From NCBI GenBank assembly GCA_017464135.1, contig JAFUEB010000002.1, positions 62,001-126,000 on the forward strand: a stretch of DNA of 64,000 nt. The letters are read 5' to 3'. This document shows positions 1-8,637 of the stretch, in pieces. Position 1 is the first letter of the stretch, and the number at the start of each line of letters is the position of its first letter. Made by a program: the position numbers and the translations under genes. Under the pieces are notes generated by a model, which saw nothing but the letters and a program-made list of their open reading frames with translations, did no database searches and had not been told where the DNA came from. The stretch comes from Candidatus Saccharimonadota bacterium. GTDB taxonomy: Bacteria > Patescibacteriota > Saccharimonadia > Saccharimonadales > Saccharimonadaceae.

Positions 1-170
1 TGTTTTTGTTAAAGTTTTTCATAAAAGACTCCTTTAATTAAATTATTAGAGTCATTTATGTGAGCCTCTGTTTTATTGGCTCGTAGTAATAAGGCAAAAT
101 GACAATACCTTACTACCTTAAACTTTTCTCTTTACCAGTGACCGAAGTATAGCAAGAGACACTTCTATTT

Positions 171-188
171 TACCACATGTGGTATAAT
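171..188 (+). promoter_or_regulatory. Promoter with palindromic operator-like site
   Basis: A perfect 14-bp palindrome (TACCACATGTGGTA, 171-184) runs into an extended -10 box (TGGTATAAT, TATAAT at 183-188). No good -35 hexamer is visible, as expected for an extended -10 promoter. The overlap suggests a regulator could block polymerase here; that is inference. Bases 1-170 are AT-rich and hold no gene I can support. Confidence 0.55.
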
Positions 189-225
189 AGTAACCCTGGG
201 AGTACATTAAAAAGGAGGTGTCAAT

Positions 226-1071
226 ATGGAGAGAGCAGTCTCTGCTATCGATGACCTAAAGAAACTTGGTGATAGGTTAATGGTCTTTGAGGATGACGAC
301 GTAAGTCCACCGTCACTTACCATTGTAAAATTCCCCGAAAACCGTGGGACTATGCTCTATAAAGGCGTTCTTTACGATTGGTACGGACGCGAAGTTGAGC
401 TTGGAAAAGACGTTAAACGCATCATTGAACCATTTGGGCATTACACGGACGGCATCGATTTGTCACACTGTCACGACAATTTTGTCATCGAACTCGTAGA
501 TGGCACTTTTGCGATTAGTGGTATTAAATATTATCGTTTGCCAAAATCCGAACTTTTAGGTTATTCCGGTCTAAAATATGCCATCACAGGCGGAGCCCTA
601 AAAATGACACCACACATATACATTGATGAGACCTTACCGCATTATGAAAGAATCGAACTTGACGTCTTAAAAGGCACTTGTTTTGAAATCTTTAAGCGCT
701 GGAATGGTCCCCATGAATATGCTTTTGGTGTTAACCCAATCTTCTATGGTTCAGCCGATAAAGGCGTCACCCATCTTATCTGCGGCGAACTCGCCGGCGG
801 CAATGGCAGGTGTTGGTTTTCTATTGCAGAGAACCGCGAAATACTCTTAAAAACCACCAAGACTAAACTCGGTCGCATGGAAGAACCCCCACTTTATCTC
901 AGCATGGACGAAATCTTTGGCGAAATTACAGTCTCAAAAGACGGTAATAAACTTACTGCCATAATCCCCAAAAAACATTTTGCCAAAGAATCTATCCGTA
1001 TCTCTACTGATGCCGAAGTTTTGGATCACATGAAAGAATCCCACTTTTGGTGGTACCTTGACCCAATCTAA
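226..1071 (+). CDS. Hypothetical soluble protein, 281 aa
   Basis: I do not recognise this protein. It has no signal peptide, membrane segment or catalytic motif that I can assign. Its N-terminal third is acidic, a short His/Cys/Asp cluster (SHCHDNF) lies near residue 80, and it ends in an aromatic tail (HFWWYLDPI), so it reads as a soluble cytosolic protein. The start is fixed by a strong Shine-Dalgarno sequence (AAAGGAGGTG, 211-220) five bases before the ATG, which is uncommon in this window where many genes have no leader. It is monocistronic, with its own palindrome-bearing promoter and a terminator at 1081-1106. Its regulated look suggests a conditional gene, but no function can be assigned. 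Confidence 0.85.
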   Translation: MERAVSAIDDLKKLGDRLMVFEDDDVSPPSLTIVKFPENRGTMLYKGVLYDWYGREVELGKDVKRIIEPFGHYTDGIDLSHCHDNFVIELVDGTFAISGIKYYRLPKSELLGYSGLKYAITGGALKMTPHIYIDETLPHYERIELDVLKGTCFEIFKRWNGPHEYAFGVNPIFYGSADKGVTHLICGELAGGNGRCWFSIAENREILLKTTKTKLGRMEEPPLYLSMDEIFGEITVSKDGNKLTAIIPKKHFAKESIRISTDAEVLDHMKESHFWWYLDPI

Positions 1072-1080
1072 TCCCAGGTT

Positions 1081-1106
1081 CCCCGTTTTTACAACGGGGA
1101 TTTTTT
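1081..1106 (+). terminator. Rho-independent terminator
   Basis: A 7-bp stem (CCCCGTT / AACGGGG) with a 5-nt loop is followed by ATTTTTT. It ends the 226-1071 transcript immediately before the dus promoter. Confidence 0.85.
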
Positions 1107-1110
1107 ATGT

Positions 1111-1116
1111 TATAAT
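1111..1116 (+). promoter_or_regulatory. -10 box for dus (leaderless)
   Basis: TATAAT sits seven bases upstream of the dus ATG and directly follows the preceding terminator. Transcription would begin at or within a base or two of the start codon. Confidence 0.7.
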
Positions 1117-1123
1117 ATTTCTT

Positions 1124-2062
1124 ATGATTTGGAACGATTTAAAGAGACCATTTCTGATTTTAGCTCCGATGGAAGGCGTCACCGACGTGGTTTTTCGCCA
1201 AGTTGTCGCGCGCGCCGGTCGCCCGGACCTCTTTTTCACGGAATTTACCAATGTTTCGAGCTACGCCTCCGAAAAAGGCCGCGCGAATGCTCTGGAACGT
1301 CTCGAAATCGCTCCAACCGATTCTCCGATTATCGCTCAAATCTGGGGCAAAAACCCTGAACATTTCGCAAAAACTTGCGAAGCTCTTGAAAGTCTTGGTT
1401 TTGTCGGCATCGATCTAAACTTTGGTTGCCCAGACAAACACGTCAACAAAGCCGGTGGTGGTGCCGCTATGATTAAAACTCCAGAGCTCGCCGTCGAATG
1501 CTTCCGCAATGCCGTGAAATCCACTAATCTCCCAGTTTCGATTAAAACTCGTCTCGGCTGGGCTAAACTCGACGAATACAAGGATTGGTTATCTACCCTC
1601 TTAAATGAGCACCCAGCTGCCCTCACTGTTCATCTCCGCACTAAAAAAGAAATGAGCAAAGTTCCGGCTCACTATGAATTAATTCCAGAGATTATTAAAC
1701 TTCGCGACACGCTTAGCCCAGAAACTAAACTAATCATTAATGGAGATATTAAAGATAAGGCTGCTGCACTCAAACTTCACGAAACTTATCCTGAGGTTGA
1801 CGGCTTCATGATTGGCCGCGGCGTCTTCGCTAATCCATATTGTTTTACCGACCACACGCCAACTCGCGAGGAGCTCATGGATTTACTCCGTTTTCACCTT
1901 GATTTACACGAAGCCGAATCGAAGAAGCATTATCTTTCTTACGAACCATTAAAGCATTTCTTCAAGATTTACATCAACAACTTCCCTGGCGCTTCGGACC
2001 TCCGCACTAAACTCATGGAAACCCATTCCGTATCTGAAGCGCGTGCTATAATAGAGTCATGA
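1124..2062 (+). CDS. dus: tRNA-dihydrouridine synthase (Dus family)
   Basis: This FMN enzyme reduces uridine to dihydrouridine in the tRNA D-loop using NADPH. The 312-residue protein shows the family signatures in order: LAPMEGVTDVVFR near the N terminus, the catalytic-cysteine segment NFGCPDKHVNKAGGGAAMI, the FMN/tRNA segment SIKTRLGW, and DGFMIGRGVFANPYCF near the C terminus. The start at 1124 was preferred over an upstream ATG at 1058, because 1058 lies inside the previous gene and the TATAAT at 1111-1116 sits seven bases before 1124, giving a leaderless message that begins at the family's usual N terminus. It overlaps murD by ATGA. The Dus subfamily (A/B/C) cannot be settled by eye, although the motif order resembles DusB. 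Confidence 0.93.
   Translation: MIWNDLKRPFLILAPMEGVTDVVFRQVVARAGRPDLFFTEFTNVSSYASEKGRANALERLEIAPTDSPIIAQIWGKNPEHFAKTCEALESLGFVGIDLNFGCPDKHVNKAGGGAAMIKTPELAVECFRNAVKSTNLPVSIKTRLGWAKLDEYKDWLSTLLNEHPAALTVHLRTKKEMSKVPAHYELIPEIIKLRDTLSPETKLIINGDIKDKAAALKLHETYPEVDGFMIGRGVFANPYCFTDHTPTREELMDLLRFHLDLHEAESKKHYLSYEPLKHFFKIYINNFPGASDLRTKLMETHSVSEARAIIES
2047..2052 (+). promoter_or_regulatory. -10 box for murD inside the dus coding sequence
   Basis: A consensus TATAAT inside the last codons of dus lies exactly six bases before the murD ATG, the same spacing as at many other genes here. MurD may thus be made both by ATGA coupling and from its own leaderless transcript. Confidence 0.6.
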
Positions 2063-3285
2063 AAATCGCATTATTAGGTTACGGCAAAGAAGGCAAAGCT
2101 GCCGAAAAATATTTTAAAGCTAAATTCGACGCGGAGCTCGAAATCTTTGAGAACTTCACGCGCGATGAAATCGAGAAAAAAGATTTCTCTAGTTTTGACT
2201 TAGTTTTGCGTAGTCCTTCCGTCCCGCCACTCCATCTTAAAAATGAATCCAGTTTAACCCGTTATTTCTTTGAGCACTGCCCTTGCCCAATCATCGGCGT
2301 CACCGCCACTAAAGGTAAAGGTACTACCTGCTCATTTATTAAGTCCCTGCTCGATGCACTCGGTGAAGACGCCCACCTCGTCGGCAACATCGGTACTCCG
2401 GCTATCGAATCACTTGACGATTTGAAACCAAATTCCGTCGTTGTCTACGAAATGAGTAGTTTCCAACTCTGGGATCTCGAAAAATCCCCACACGTCGCCG
2501 TCGTTGGCACCATCGAACCGGATCACTTAAACGTCCATAATGGTTTTGATGATTATGTGAACGCCAAAGCCAATATTTGTCGCCATCAAAAAGCTGAAGA
2601 CTATCTAGTTTATTATTCCGAAAATCCTGATACCAAGAAAATCGCTGACACCTCAAGCGCCAAGAAACTTACTTATCCGTTCGATTTGCCGTCCGATGTG
2701 CTAGAAGCTATCGTCATCCCTGGAAAACACAACCAAATGAACGCCATGGCCGCCATTGCTGCTGTCGCCTGCTACAAAAATATCTCACCAGACGAATATT
2801 TAAGCACCTATAAAAATGAAGTTATTAAAGGCCTCGAGAATTTCAAAGGTCTACCACACCGCCTCGAATACGTCCGAGAGCTAAACGGCGTTAAGTACTA
2901 TGATGATAATTTCTCGACTAACCCAGCTTCCACTCGCGTCGCCATTGAAGCTTTCCCAGACAATAATGTCGTCGCGATTATTGGCGGTCGCGACAAAACC
3001 GATAACGAAGATCTCCCAGAAATCTACGAAGTTATTTCCACAAAGAATGTGAAAAAAGTCATCCTAATGGGCGAGTCCGGTCATGAAATCGCAAAACGTT
3101 GGCAAGACGACCGTTTTATCGTCGTAGAATCGTTAAAAGAAGCCGTCGATACAGCTAGACAAGAAGCCGAAAAACTGGCTAGCGCCATCGTTTTGATGTC
3201 CCCCTCCGCTGCCAGCTTTGATATGTTTGAAAATGTTTATGACCGAGGTAGTCAGTTCCAGGCTCTAATTAAAAGCCTCTCTTAA
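2059..3285 (+). CDS. murD: UDP-N-acetylmuramoylalanine--D-glutamate ligase MurD
   Basis: MurD adds D-glutamate to UDP-MurNAc-L-Ala in the cytosol, using ATP. Visible are the P-loop of Mur ligases (GVTATKGKGTTCSF, about residue 80), the MurD segment VVYEMSSFQLW, the ligase-domain motif IIGGRDKTDN, and the C-terminal MurD signature LMSPSAASFDMFENVYDRGS. At 408 residues it is somewhat shorter than typical MurD (about 440-450). It begins at the ATGA overlap with dus and also has a private -10 box at 2047-2052. Its 3' end overlaps the convergent surface-protein gene by 21 bases. It consumes D-Glu made by MurI, encoded at 21650-22321. Confidence 0.95.
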   Translation: MKIALLGYGKEGKAAEKYFKAKFDAELEIFENFTRDEIEKKDFSSFDLVLRSPSVPPLHLKNESSLTRYFFEHCPCPIIGVTATKGKGTTCSFIKSLLDALGEDAHLVGNIGTPAIESLDDLKPNSVVVYEMSSFQLWDLEKSPHVAVVGTIEPDHLNVHNGFDDYVNAKANICRHQKAEDYLVYYSENPDTKKIADTSSAKKLTYPFDLPSDVLEAIVIPGKHNQMNAMAAIAAVACYKNISPDEYLSTYKNEVIKGLENFKGLPHRLEYVRELNGVKYYDDNFSTNPASTRVAIEAFPDNNVVAIIGGRDKTDNEDLPEIYEVISTKNVKKVILMGESGHEIAKRWQDDRFIVVESLKEAVDTARQEAEKLASAIVLMSPSAASFDMFENVYDRGSQFQALIKSLS

Positions 3286-4302
3286 TTCTTCCTCGCTCAC
3301 TGGCTTAGAAGTATCAACCGTACTTACCGGAGTCACGACAGTGCCCGTTCCTGGGGTTGCTGCTTCATTCTTAAATGGGTTTTCTTTCTCTGGTTCGGAC
3401 GGAGTTTCGCCGTCACCGCCATTGTCTTTCTTACCTTTACCAAGTTTCTTAATTATTAAGAATAGTAAGCCAAGTATAATTAAGGCACCTTCCGAAATTG
3501 CCACAATCATCCAAATCAAAGAGTTATCTTCTTTTTCTTCACATTTCTTACAGGTTTCACAAACTGGACATTCGAGGCTTGCTCTCGTCACTTCCACGAT
3601 ATAGTCTTTTCTCGTACCATCTTCAGCCGTCACAATTACGACAAATTTATTAAGGCCAACTTTCAAAATCTGCTTTCCGACTGCACCAGTTACAGTTGCT
3701 TTACTATCGGTCGCCGTTACTTTGAGGTCGATTTCCGAAACATCATTGTCGACAGTAATCTTGTAGTTATCACCATCAAGTTTCGCTTCCTTTTCACCAA
3801 TCATAATTGATTTTACGCTCGTATCACTACTCTTCGCTGCAGTATCCGGCACTGGTGTGTCTGGAGTTGGCGTTGGGGTAGGTGTAGGAGTTGGCGTTGG
3901 GGTAGGTGTAGGAGTTGGCGTTGGCGCTGGATCCTTTACAGTTAACCGCACCATACGCGTCTTTCCAGTAATTGCTATATCATCGTAAGTCGTCATATCT
4001 GTAGCAGTCACCGTAATCACCGCCGTGCCAGACACTAAACCCTTTACCGTCACGACCGCGCTACTTTTATCAAGAAATTCCTTTGTTGTCGAAATTGAAG
4101 CTACACCAGGATTACTAATTGAAATATCCACGCGTCCAGCTGCATTATCTGCCGTAACTGTAAATGTGCCAGTCTTGCCCTTTTCAATCGTTAGTGTCTC
4201 CGGTGACACTCTCATATCGCCAGTTGCATAAGTTAATCCAGATGGCAAAACCATCGATAGTGCTAGGGCAATTGCCAGCAGAATGCTTTTAGTCTTTTTC
4301 AT
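3265..4302 (-). CDS. Membrane-anchored surface protein: Big2, Pro-Thr linker, cadherin-like domain
   Basis: Visible in order are a signal peptide (KKTKSILLAIALALSMVLPS), a Big2-type Ig-like domain (about residues 30-125), a Pro-Thr repeat linker, a cadherin-like beta-sandwich module (about 155-240), a cysteine cluster (CPVCETCKKC), one transmembrane helix and a basic then Pro/Thr-rich C-terminal tail. The tail would lie in the cytosol, so most of the protein faces outward. The start at 4302 is preferred over an ATG twelve bases upstream because GGAG lies at proper distance and TAATG overlaps the preceding stop. Its Big2 domain is clearly related to that of the next gene (shared TGTF and NAAGRVDI segments). 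It is the last gene of a three-gene operon and may anchor or display its partners; that role is inferred. Confidence 0.88.
   Translation of the reverse strand: MKKTKSILLAIALALSMVLPSGLTYATGDMRVSPETLTIEKGKTGTFTVTADNAAGRVDISISNPGVASISTTKEFLDKSSAVVTVKGLVSGTAVITVTATDMTTYDDIAITGKTRMVRLTVKDPAPTPTPTPTPTPTPTPTPTPTPDTPVPDTAAKSSDTSVKSIMIGEKEAKLDGDNYKITVDNDVSEIDLKVTATDSKATVTGAVGKQILKVGLNKFVVIVTAEDGTRKDYIVEVTRASLECPVCETCKKCEEKEDNSLIWMIVAISEGALIILGLLFLIIKKLGKGKKDNGGDGETPSEPEKENPFKNEAATPGTGTVVTPVSTVDTSKPVSEEELREAFN
3863..3926 (-). repeat. 24-bp tandem repeat encoding the Pro-Thr linker
   Basis: Two full copies and one partial copy of a 24-bp unit (3863-3886, 3887-3910, partial 3911-3926) encode alternating Pro-Thr. 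Such a tract can change length by slippage, altering the reach of the surface protein without breaking frame. Confidence 0.85.
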
Positions 4303-5126
4303 TACGGTCTCCATTCTCCAGTCCCGTCCATAATGTATAGTCTGACTTTCACATAGTCACCCGAAGTTACTTGATCATCTTTCGTAATATCCGCCGCAAA
4401 CCAAATTGCTGAACCTTCATCAATCGTTTCGGTTTCCATGATGTGCTTCTTAATCTTAATATAATCAGCCGAATTAATCGAACCATCGCGGTTTACATCG
4501 CCAAGGAATGCCAAAGTATAATCAAAGTTTACGCCAGAAATCGTGATTCTCAATTTATCGCCGGTCATAACAGTATCATTATCGGCCTCAGACCCATCAC
4601 CTCTTAAATGTGAAATCGTAGCCGAATCACCAGCTTCAACTCTGTCTTCAATATCACCGAAATCGCCACTGTTTAGGAGGAGGATATTATCAGTAACGAA
4701 TTCAAGTTGTGCATCTTCTACGATCGTCGGGCCAACGACTACGTCCACTGTATAAGTCGTAGACGAGGAGAGTTGTTCTTCGTCGAATGTTACTACGTCG
4801 GTCAACGTCACCGTAATGGTGGCCGTACCAACACCTGCGCCAGTTACCGTGATTGTCTTGACGCCTTCGTTTTCGATACCAGAGTCGAGAAACACGCTAG
4901 TATCTGAAATCGTCGCGATATCCGTATCACTAGAAGCGATGTCGACACGTCCAGCTGCATTCGTCGCAGTAATACTAAATGTCCCGGTTCCACCATACGC
5001 CACGCTGAGATTATCGGTCGAAACTGCCACACTCCCAACCGCTAGCGCCGTATGCGAAAAGAGCGCAAGCATAAGCGCCACCGCTGCTAGTGTTGTTCCG
5101 ATTAATCTTTGTTTTAGTCTTTTCAT
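4302..5126 (-). CDS. Secreted Big2 protein with C-terminal dockerin-like module
   Basis: This 274-residue exported protein has a signal peptide ending near ALA, a Big2-type domain (about residues 30-130), a spacer module, and a C-terminal pair of calcium-loop segments, GDVNRDGSINSADYIKIKKH and AADITKDDQVTSGDYVKVRL, the arrangement of a type I dockerin. It has no C-terminal membrane helix, so it would be secreted or held by partners. It starts four bases inside the protease gene (ATGA) and ends at a TAATG junction with the anchored protein, so the three are probably co-translated. Dockerins classically bind cohesins. No cohesin is recognisable in this window, so the partner is unknown, and a general stalk role for the dockerin-like module is an alternative. 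Confidence 0.87.
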   Translation of the reverse strand: MKRLKQRLIGTTLAAVALMLALFSHTALAVGSVAVSTDNLSVAYGGTGTFSITATNAAGRVDIASSDTDIATISDTSVFLDSGIENEGVKTITVTGAGVGTATITVTLTDVVTFDEEQLSSSTTYTVDVVVGPTIVEDAQLEFVTDNILLLNSGDFGDIEDRVEAGDSATISHLRGDGSEADNDTVMTGDKLRITISGVNFDYTLAFLGDVNRDGSINSADYIKIKKHIMETETIDEGSAIWFAADITKDDQVTSGDYVKVRLYIMDGTGEWRP

Positions 5127-8100
5127 GAATCTCCTCCATTCATAATATAGTTTCTTACTTTTATATAATCCATAGACGAAACCAGCGTGTCGTCATTTAG
5201 ATCCGCAGCCAAGAAGTACGGCGTTGAAACAGCGATTGTTTCAATCGTCATGATGTGCTTCTTTATATCAACATAGTCTCCCGACGAAACGTCGCCATCG
5301 CCGTTTACGTCGCCAGAAACCACCATCAAATAATCATAATGCCAACTGTCATCGACCGACATCCTCACCGTATCGCCGGTCCTAATCTCATCATATACTG
5401 CCTCGTTGCTATTCTTGTCGAAATGCATATAAGTTACTTCGGCATCATTAGACATCTCAAGATGGCTCGTCACATCCGTGATGCCACCCTCATGCATCTT
5501 TAAGACTCCCGAGCCGCTTTCCGCGACCACGCCATCCGAAGTATCTACCACTGGACCTACAACGGTTACAGTCATATCGCGTTCATTACCATCGTATTGT
5601 AGTAGCAAATGAATCGTCGCTACGCCTGGCTTCACGCCTACGATTTTAATGTCTTCTGGATAGTAATTATTATCCGCATTCTTTTCGTCAATCACTTCCA
5701 CTGCACCGCCACCAGAATCCGTCACGGTATAGGTAACTCTCGCTGCATCCATAATCGGCTCAATATAGTTCATAAGAGACATCGTCTCGCCCTGCTTTAG
5801 TTCAATATCCGTATCAATCGTCGAAAATTCAAATAATGAAGCATTAGCAACCTTTGCGAGCAGTGGTGTTCTGGCTACGCCGTCCACCGTTCTCGTCGTC
5901 CAACCAATTCCGGCCTTATAATTATTAATCTCATTTTCATAAAACTTACCGCGCTTAATCAGTGCCGATGCGATGTAATTCGTGAGATTAATGTCTGTAT
6001 TATCTTCTTTACCGACGATTTGGTTGTGATAATCGGTATAAGTATCATCAGCTTTAGCCTTCGCAGTGATCGTACCGGCATTTTGCATAAACTTCAAAGT
6101 CAAGCCACCATAAGGTCCCACACTGCCAAACATACCGCTAGATTCTTGCCCAGACACATCCGCCGAAGAGTAGACATATTGGAATGAGATATTATTTGCA
6201 CCTTCAGCGAAGGTCGTCTTGCCGATTATGGCGCCGGCATTTCCTCCGGTTGACTCAACCGAACCACCTATAATATATACGTCCTTAAATTGTGGCGTAG
6301 TATTCATTGGGTTATAGAAACAACCAATCAACCCCGCATTTTGCGAGCCTTTAATATCCATATTGTCGATGAATATTGATATTAATGGATAGTACGAGCC
6401 GCCACCACCCTGCATATAACCAAACATGCCTGCACATTCATCATCGCTAGTCACTTTCAAATTCGAAATCTTATGACCACCACCAGAAAGTTTACCCGTA
6501 AATGGCGTCATCGCTGTACCGATTGGCGTAAATGGCTTCGTTAACTCGATATCATTACTGAGCTCAAACAAAGCATACGGATATGCTCTCATCGCCGAGA
6601 ATTCACTTTCCTTAGAAATCAGATACGGATCACCATCCACGCCCGTGCCACCAGCTACCGAAATACCCGAAATCGTAATATCCACATCGTCACAACTATT
6701 CTGATAGCAAATCTTGAGTGTAAAATCGCCAGACCCAATATTGGTGTTAATTGCAACGTAGGCATTAATTTTGTTGGCACCCACACCATTATTCGTTACA
6801 GTTAGATTACCAGATGTAATATCCGTACTACCATTCCACAAAGAATAAGTTGGCGTCGCGCCAGAAGGAATGTTCTTGGTGTAAGTCATTACTTTAAGAT
6901 CGTGTGTCGAGTTTTGTGGAATAATACCCACATTGATTTCAACGTCATCCGTGCTGGAATGTGGCGTATCGGTGACATTTGAAGTAAAGACACCGATCGC
7001 ATTCTTAAGCATTATTTTGGAGCTAGTCACACTTACCGTAAATGCATCGCTATCTAGGACAATATTCTGGTCCGAAACATCAACCGTAAAGACGCCCGGC
7101 CAGATTACTGTATCATTAAACACAGTCCGATTATTAGTACCATCCGATACGGTAATTGTGTAATTTGTATTGTATGAATAAGAAATCAGTTTAATGAGTT
7201 CAAGTTTCTCTGCCCCCGGTACTTTGCGCTGTACTGTGATTGAGTCTGAAAAACCAGAGCCACTACCATGATACCAGTGATTTCTGTGATAATTATTGTC
7301 CCAAGTTCTTTCACTCATCAGCGACATATCGGTCGAGAAGTTAATTTGCATCGTTGAACGATTCGAATCGTATGCAATGTAAATATAATCACGGCCATCG
7401 CTTCTGACACCCCAAGAGTTTCTCACGATCCACGCGCCCACGCCGGATACTCTTTCGCCGCTATCGCAGTTTCCATAAACATTTGGTGCCAAATGTTGAG
7501 AACCAAAGCGGCAGAATGCCCAAGAATAATTATCATCCCAACCGATAATCTGCATCGAGTGGGCACCGAACGCGGCATCTTGTTGGCAAGATACTTCGTC
7601 AAAGATAATTGGACGACCGTTCCAATCAGAACCACAAGAACCAGTTGGTGAACCCGTTGAAACTTCCGCACCGCCATAGCGCATAATGCCATCTTTGGCA
7701 TATTTAACATAGTCGCTCTGTGTCAAAGCCGCCTTTGGTAGCATAATTGCACGGTTTAGTTCATAGATTGGCTGTACGTAATTTAAGATGTATGCCATTT
7801 CGCGTGGATTCACATCACTGGTTGTGTACGGGAAGAACGATTCCGGTGCGTATGCCAAGCCATTCGCTGCAATCCACGATGCCATAAAGAAATTACCGCC
7901 CTTTGTGAGTAGACGTGAGCCGTCTTCGTTTACATAGTTATTAAAACCATTCGTACTTGTTGCATAGTCCATTTGGCGGATTGAGAATTGTTGTGTTGTG
8001 AGCGCATTGTATGGTTGATTATTCTTTCTCATTAAATAGCTCTCGGCCTGTTCGTTAAAAGCGAAATCCCAGCAAAGACCATAAGAACCTTGGTTTTTTA

Positions 8101-8584
8101 ATGGTGTAATATATGATTTACCATTCACATTGCGAAGGTCAAACGATGTCGGAAATACCTCATCCTTACTTAAATATTCGTTAAATGTCATACTTTCGGT
8201 CGTCTCAGTTGCTGGGCTCTTTTTACTACTACCTCGTTTAGCTGGCTCAGCTTCTTTGGTTTCGCTCAGAGCATAAGCCATTGGGATTACGTCAACTTCC
8301 GCTTTTTCTTCATCGCTAAGTTCAAGATATCTTACATATTCTGGATTAAGATAAAGTTCGCCAGGTTTCTGATTCTTTTCGGTCAAAATCAATGAGTTGT
8401 TTTCTTCATAATTCTTACGGATAAATTCCTTTGCGACATCCGGAAGATAACTGTAATCGTCGGACTTAAGAATAATTTCAATCGTATCAAGCGCGTAGGC
8501 TTTCTGGAAACCAAAAAAACCAGCACATATAATAGCTGCTACAATCACTAAAATATATCTGTTTTTTAGCTTTGACCTAAGCAT
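5123..8584 (-). CDS. Secreted papain-family (C1) cysteine protease with dockerin-like C terminus
   Basis: The 1153-residue protein starts with a signal peptide or anchor (about residues 8-30) and a 110-residue propeptide-like stretch. The C1A protease domain follows: oxyanion Gln165 and catalytic Cys171 in KNQGSYGLCWDFAF, catalytic His in AHSMQIIGWDD (about 343) and Asn in GAWIVRNSWG (about 390). Next come beta-rich modules, a GLUG-like repeat region (about 690-850), a Big-like module, and a terminal dockerin pair (GDVNGDGDVSSGDYVDIKKH and AADLNDDTLVSSMDYIKVRN). The promoter has TTGATT, a 17-bp spacer, and TATAAT seven bases before the ATG. It heads the operon with the two Big2 proteins. Likely substrates are host or environmental proteins; this is inference. 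Confidence 0.93.
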   Translation of the reverse strand: MLRSKLKNRYILVIVAAIICAGFFGFQKAYALDTIEIILKSDDYSYLPDVAKEFIRKNYEENNSLILTEKNQKPGELYLNPEYVRYLELSDEEKAEVDVIPMAYALSETKEAEPAKRGSSKKSPATETTESMTFNEYLSKDEVFPTSFDLRNVNGKSYITPLKNQGSYGLCWDFAFNEQAESYLMRKNNQPYNALTTQQFSIRQMDYATSTNGFNNYVNEDGSRLLTKGGNFFMASWIAANGLAYAPESFFPYTTSDVNPREMAYILNYVQPIYELNRAIMLPKAALTQSDYVKYAKDGIMRYGGAEVSTGSPTGSCGSDWNGRPIIFDEVSCQQDAAFGAHSMQIIGWDDNYSWAFCRFGSQHLAPNVYGNCDSGERVSGVGAWIVRNSWGVRSDGRDYIYIAYDSNRSTMQINFSTDMSLMSERTWDNNYHRNHWYHGSGSGFSDSITVQRKVPGAEKLELIKLISYSYNTNYTITVSDGTNNRTVFNDTVIWPGVFTVDVSDQNIVLDSDAFTVSVTSSKIMLKNAIGVFTSNVTDTPHSSTDDVEINVGIIPQNSTHDLKVMTYTKNIPSGATPTYSLWNGSTDITSGNLTVTNNGVGANKINAYVAINTNIGSGDFTLKICYQNSCDDVDITISGISVAGGTGVDGDPYLISKESEFSAMRAYPYALFELSNDIELTKPFTPIGTAMTPFTGKLSGGGHKISNLKVTSDDECAGMFGYMQGGGGSYYPLISIFIDNMDIKGSQNAGLIGCFYNPMNTTPQFKDVYIIGGSVESTGGNAGAIIGKTTFAEGANNISFQYVYSSADVSGQESSGMFGSVGPYGGLTLKFMQNAGTITAKAKADDTYTDYHNQIVGKEDNTDINLTNYIASALIKRGKFYENEINNYKAGIGWTTRTVDGVARTPLLAKVANASLFEFSTIDTDIELKQGETMSLMNYIEPIMDAARVTYTVTDSGGGAVEVIDEKNADNNYYPEDIKIVGVKPGVATIHLLLQYDGNERDMTVTVVGPVVDTSDGVVAESGSGVLKMHEGGITDVTSHLEMSNDAEVTYMHFDKNSNEAVYDEIRTGDTVRMSVDDSWHYDYLMVVSGDVNGDGDVSSGDYVDIKKHIMTIETIAVSTPYFLAADLNDDTLVSSMDYIKVRNYIMNGGDS

Positions 8585-8591
8585 TAGCTTA

Positions 8592-8620
8592 ATTATACTT
8601 TTTTATCTGAAAAAAATCAA
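8592..8620 (-). promoter_or_regulatory. Promoter of the protease-dockerin operon
   Basis: On the minus strand TTGATT (8615-8620), a 17-bp spacer and TATAAT (8592-8597) lie seven bases before the protease ATG. It is one of the few promoters here with both hexamers near consensus. Confidence 0.75.
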
Positions 8621-8637
8621 TAATTAAGCATATGTTT

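Noticed and set aside
3863-3926. CRISPR-like array
   Set aside because: The repeated units are contiguous 24-bp copies without spacers and encode a Pro-Thr linker in frame.
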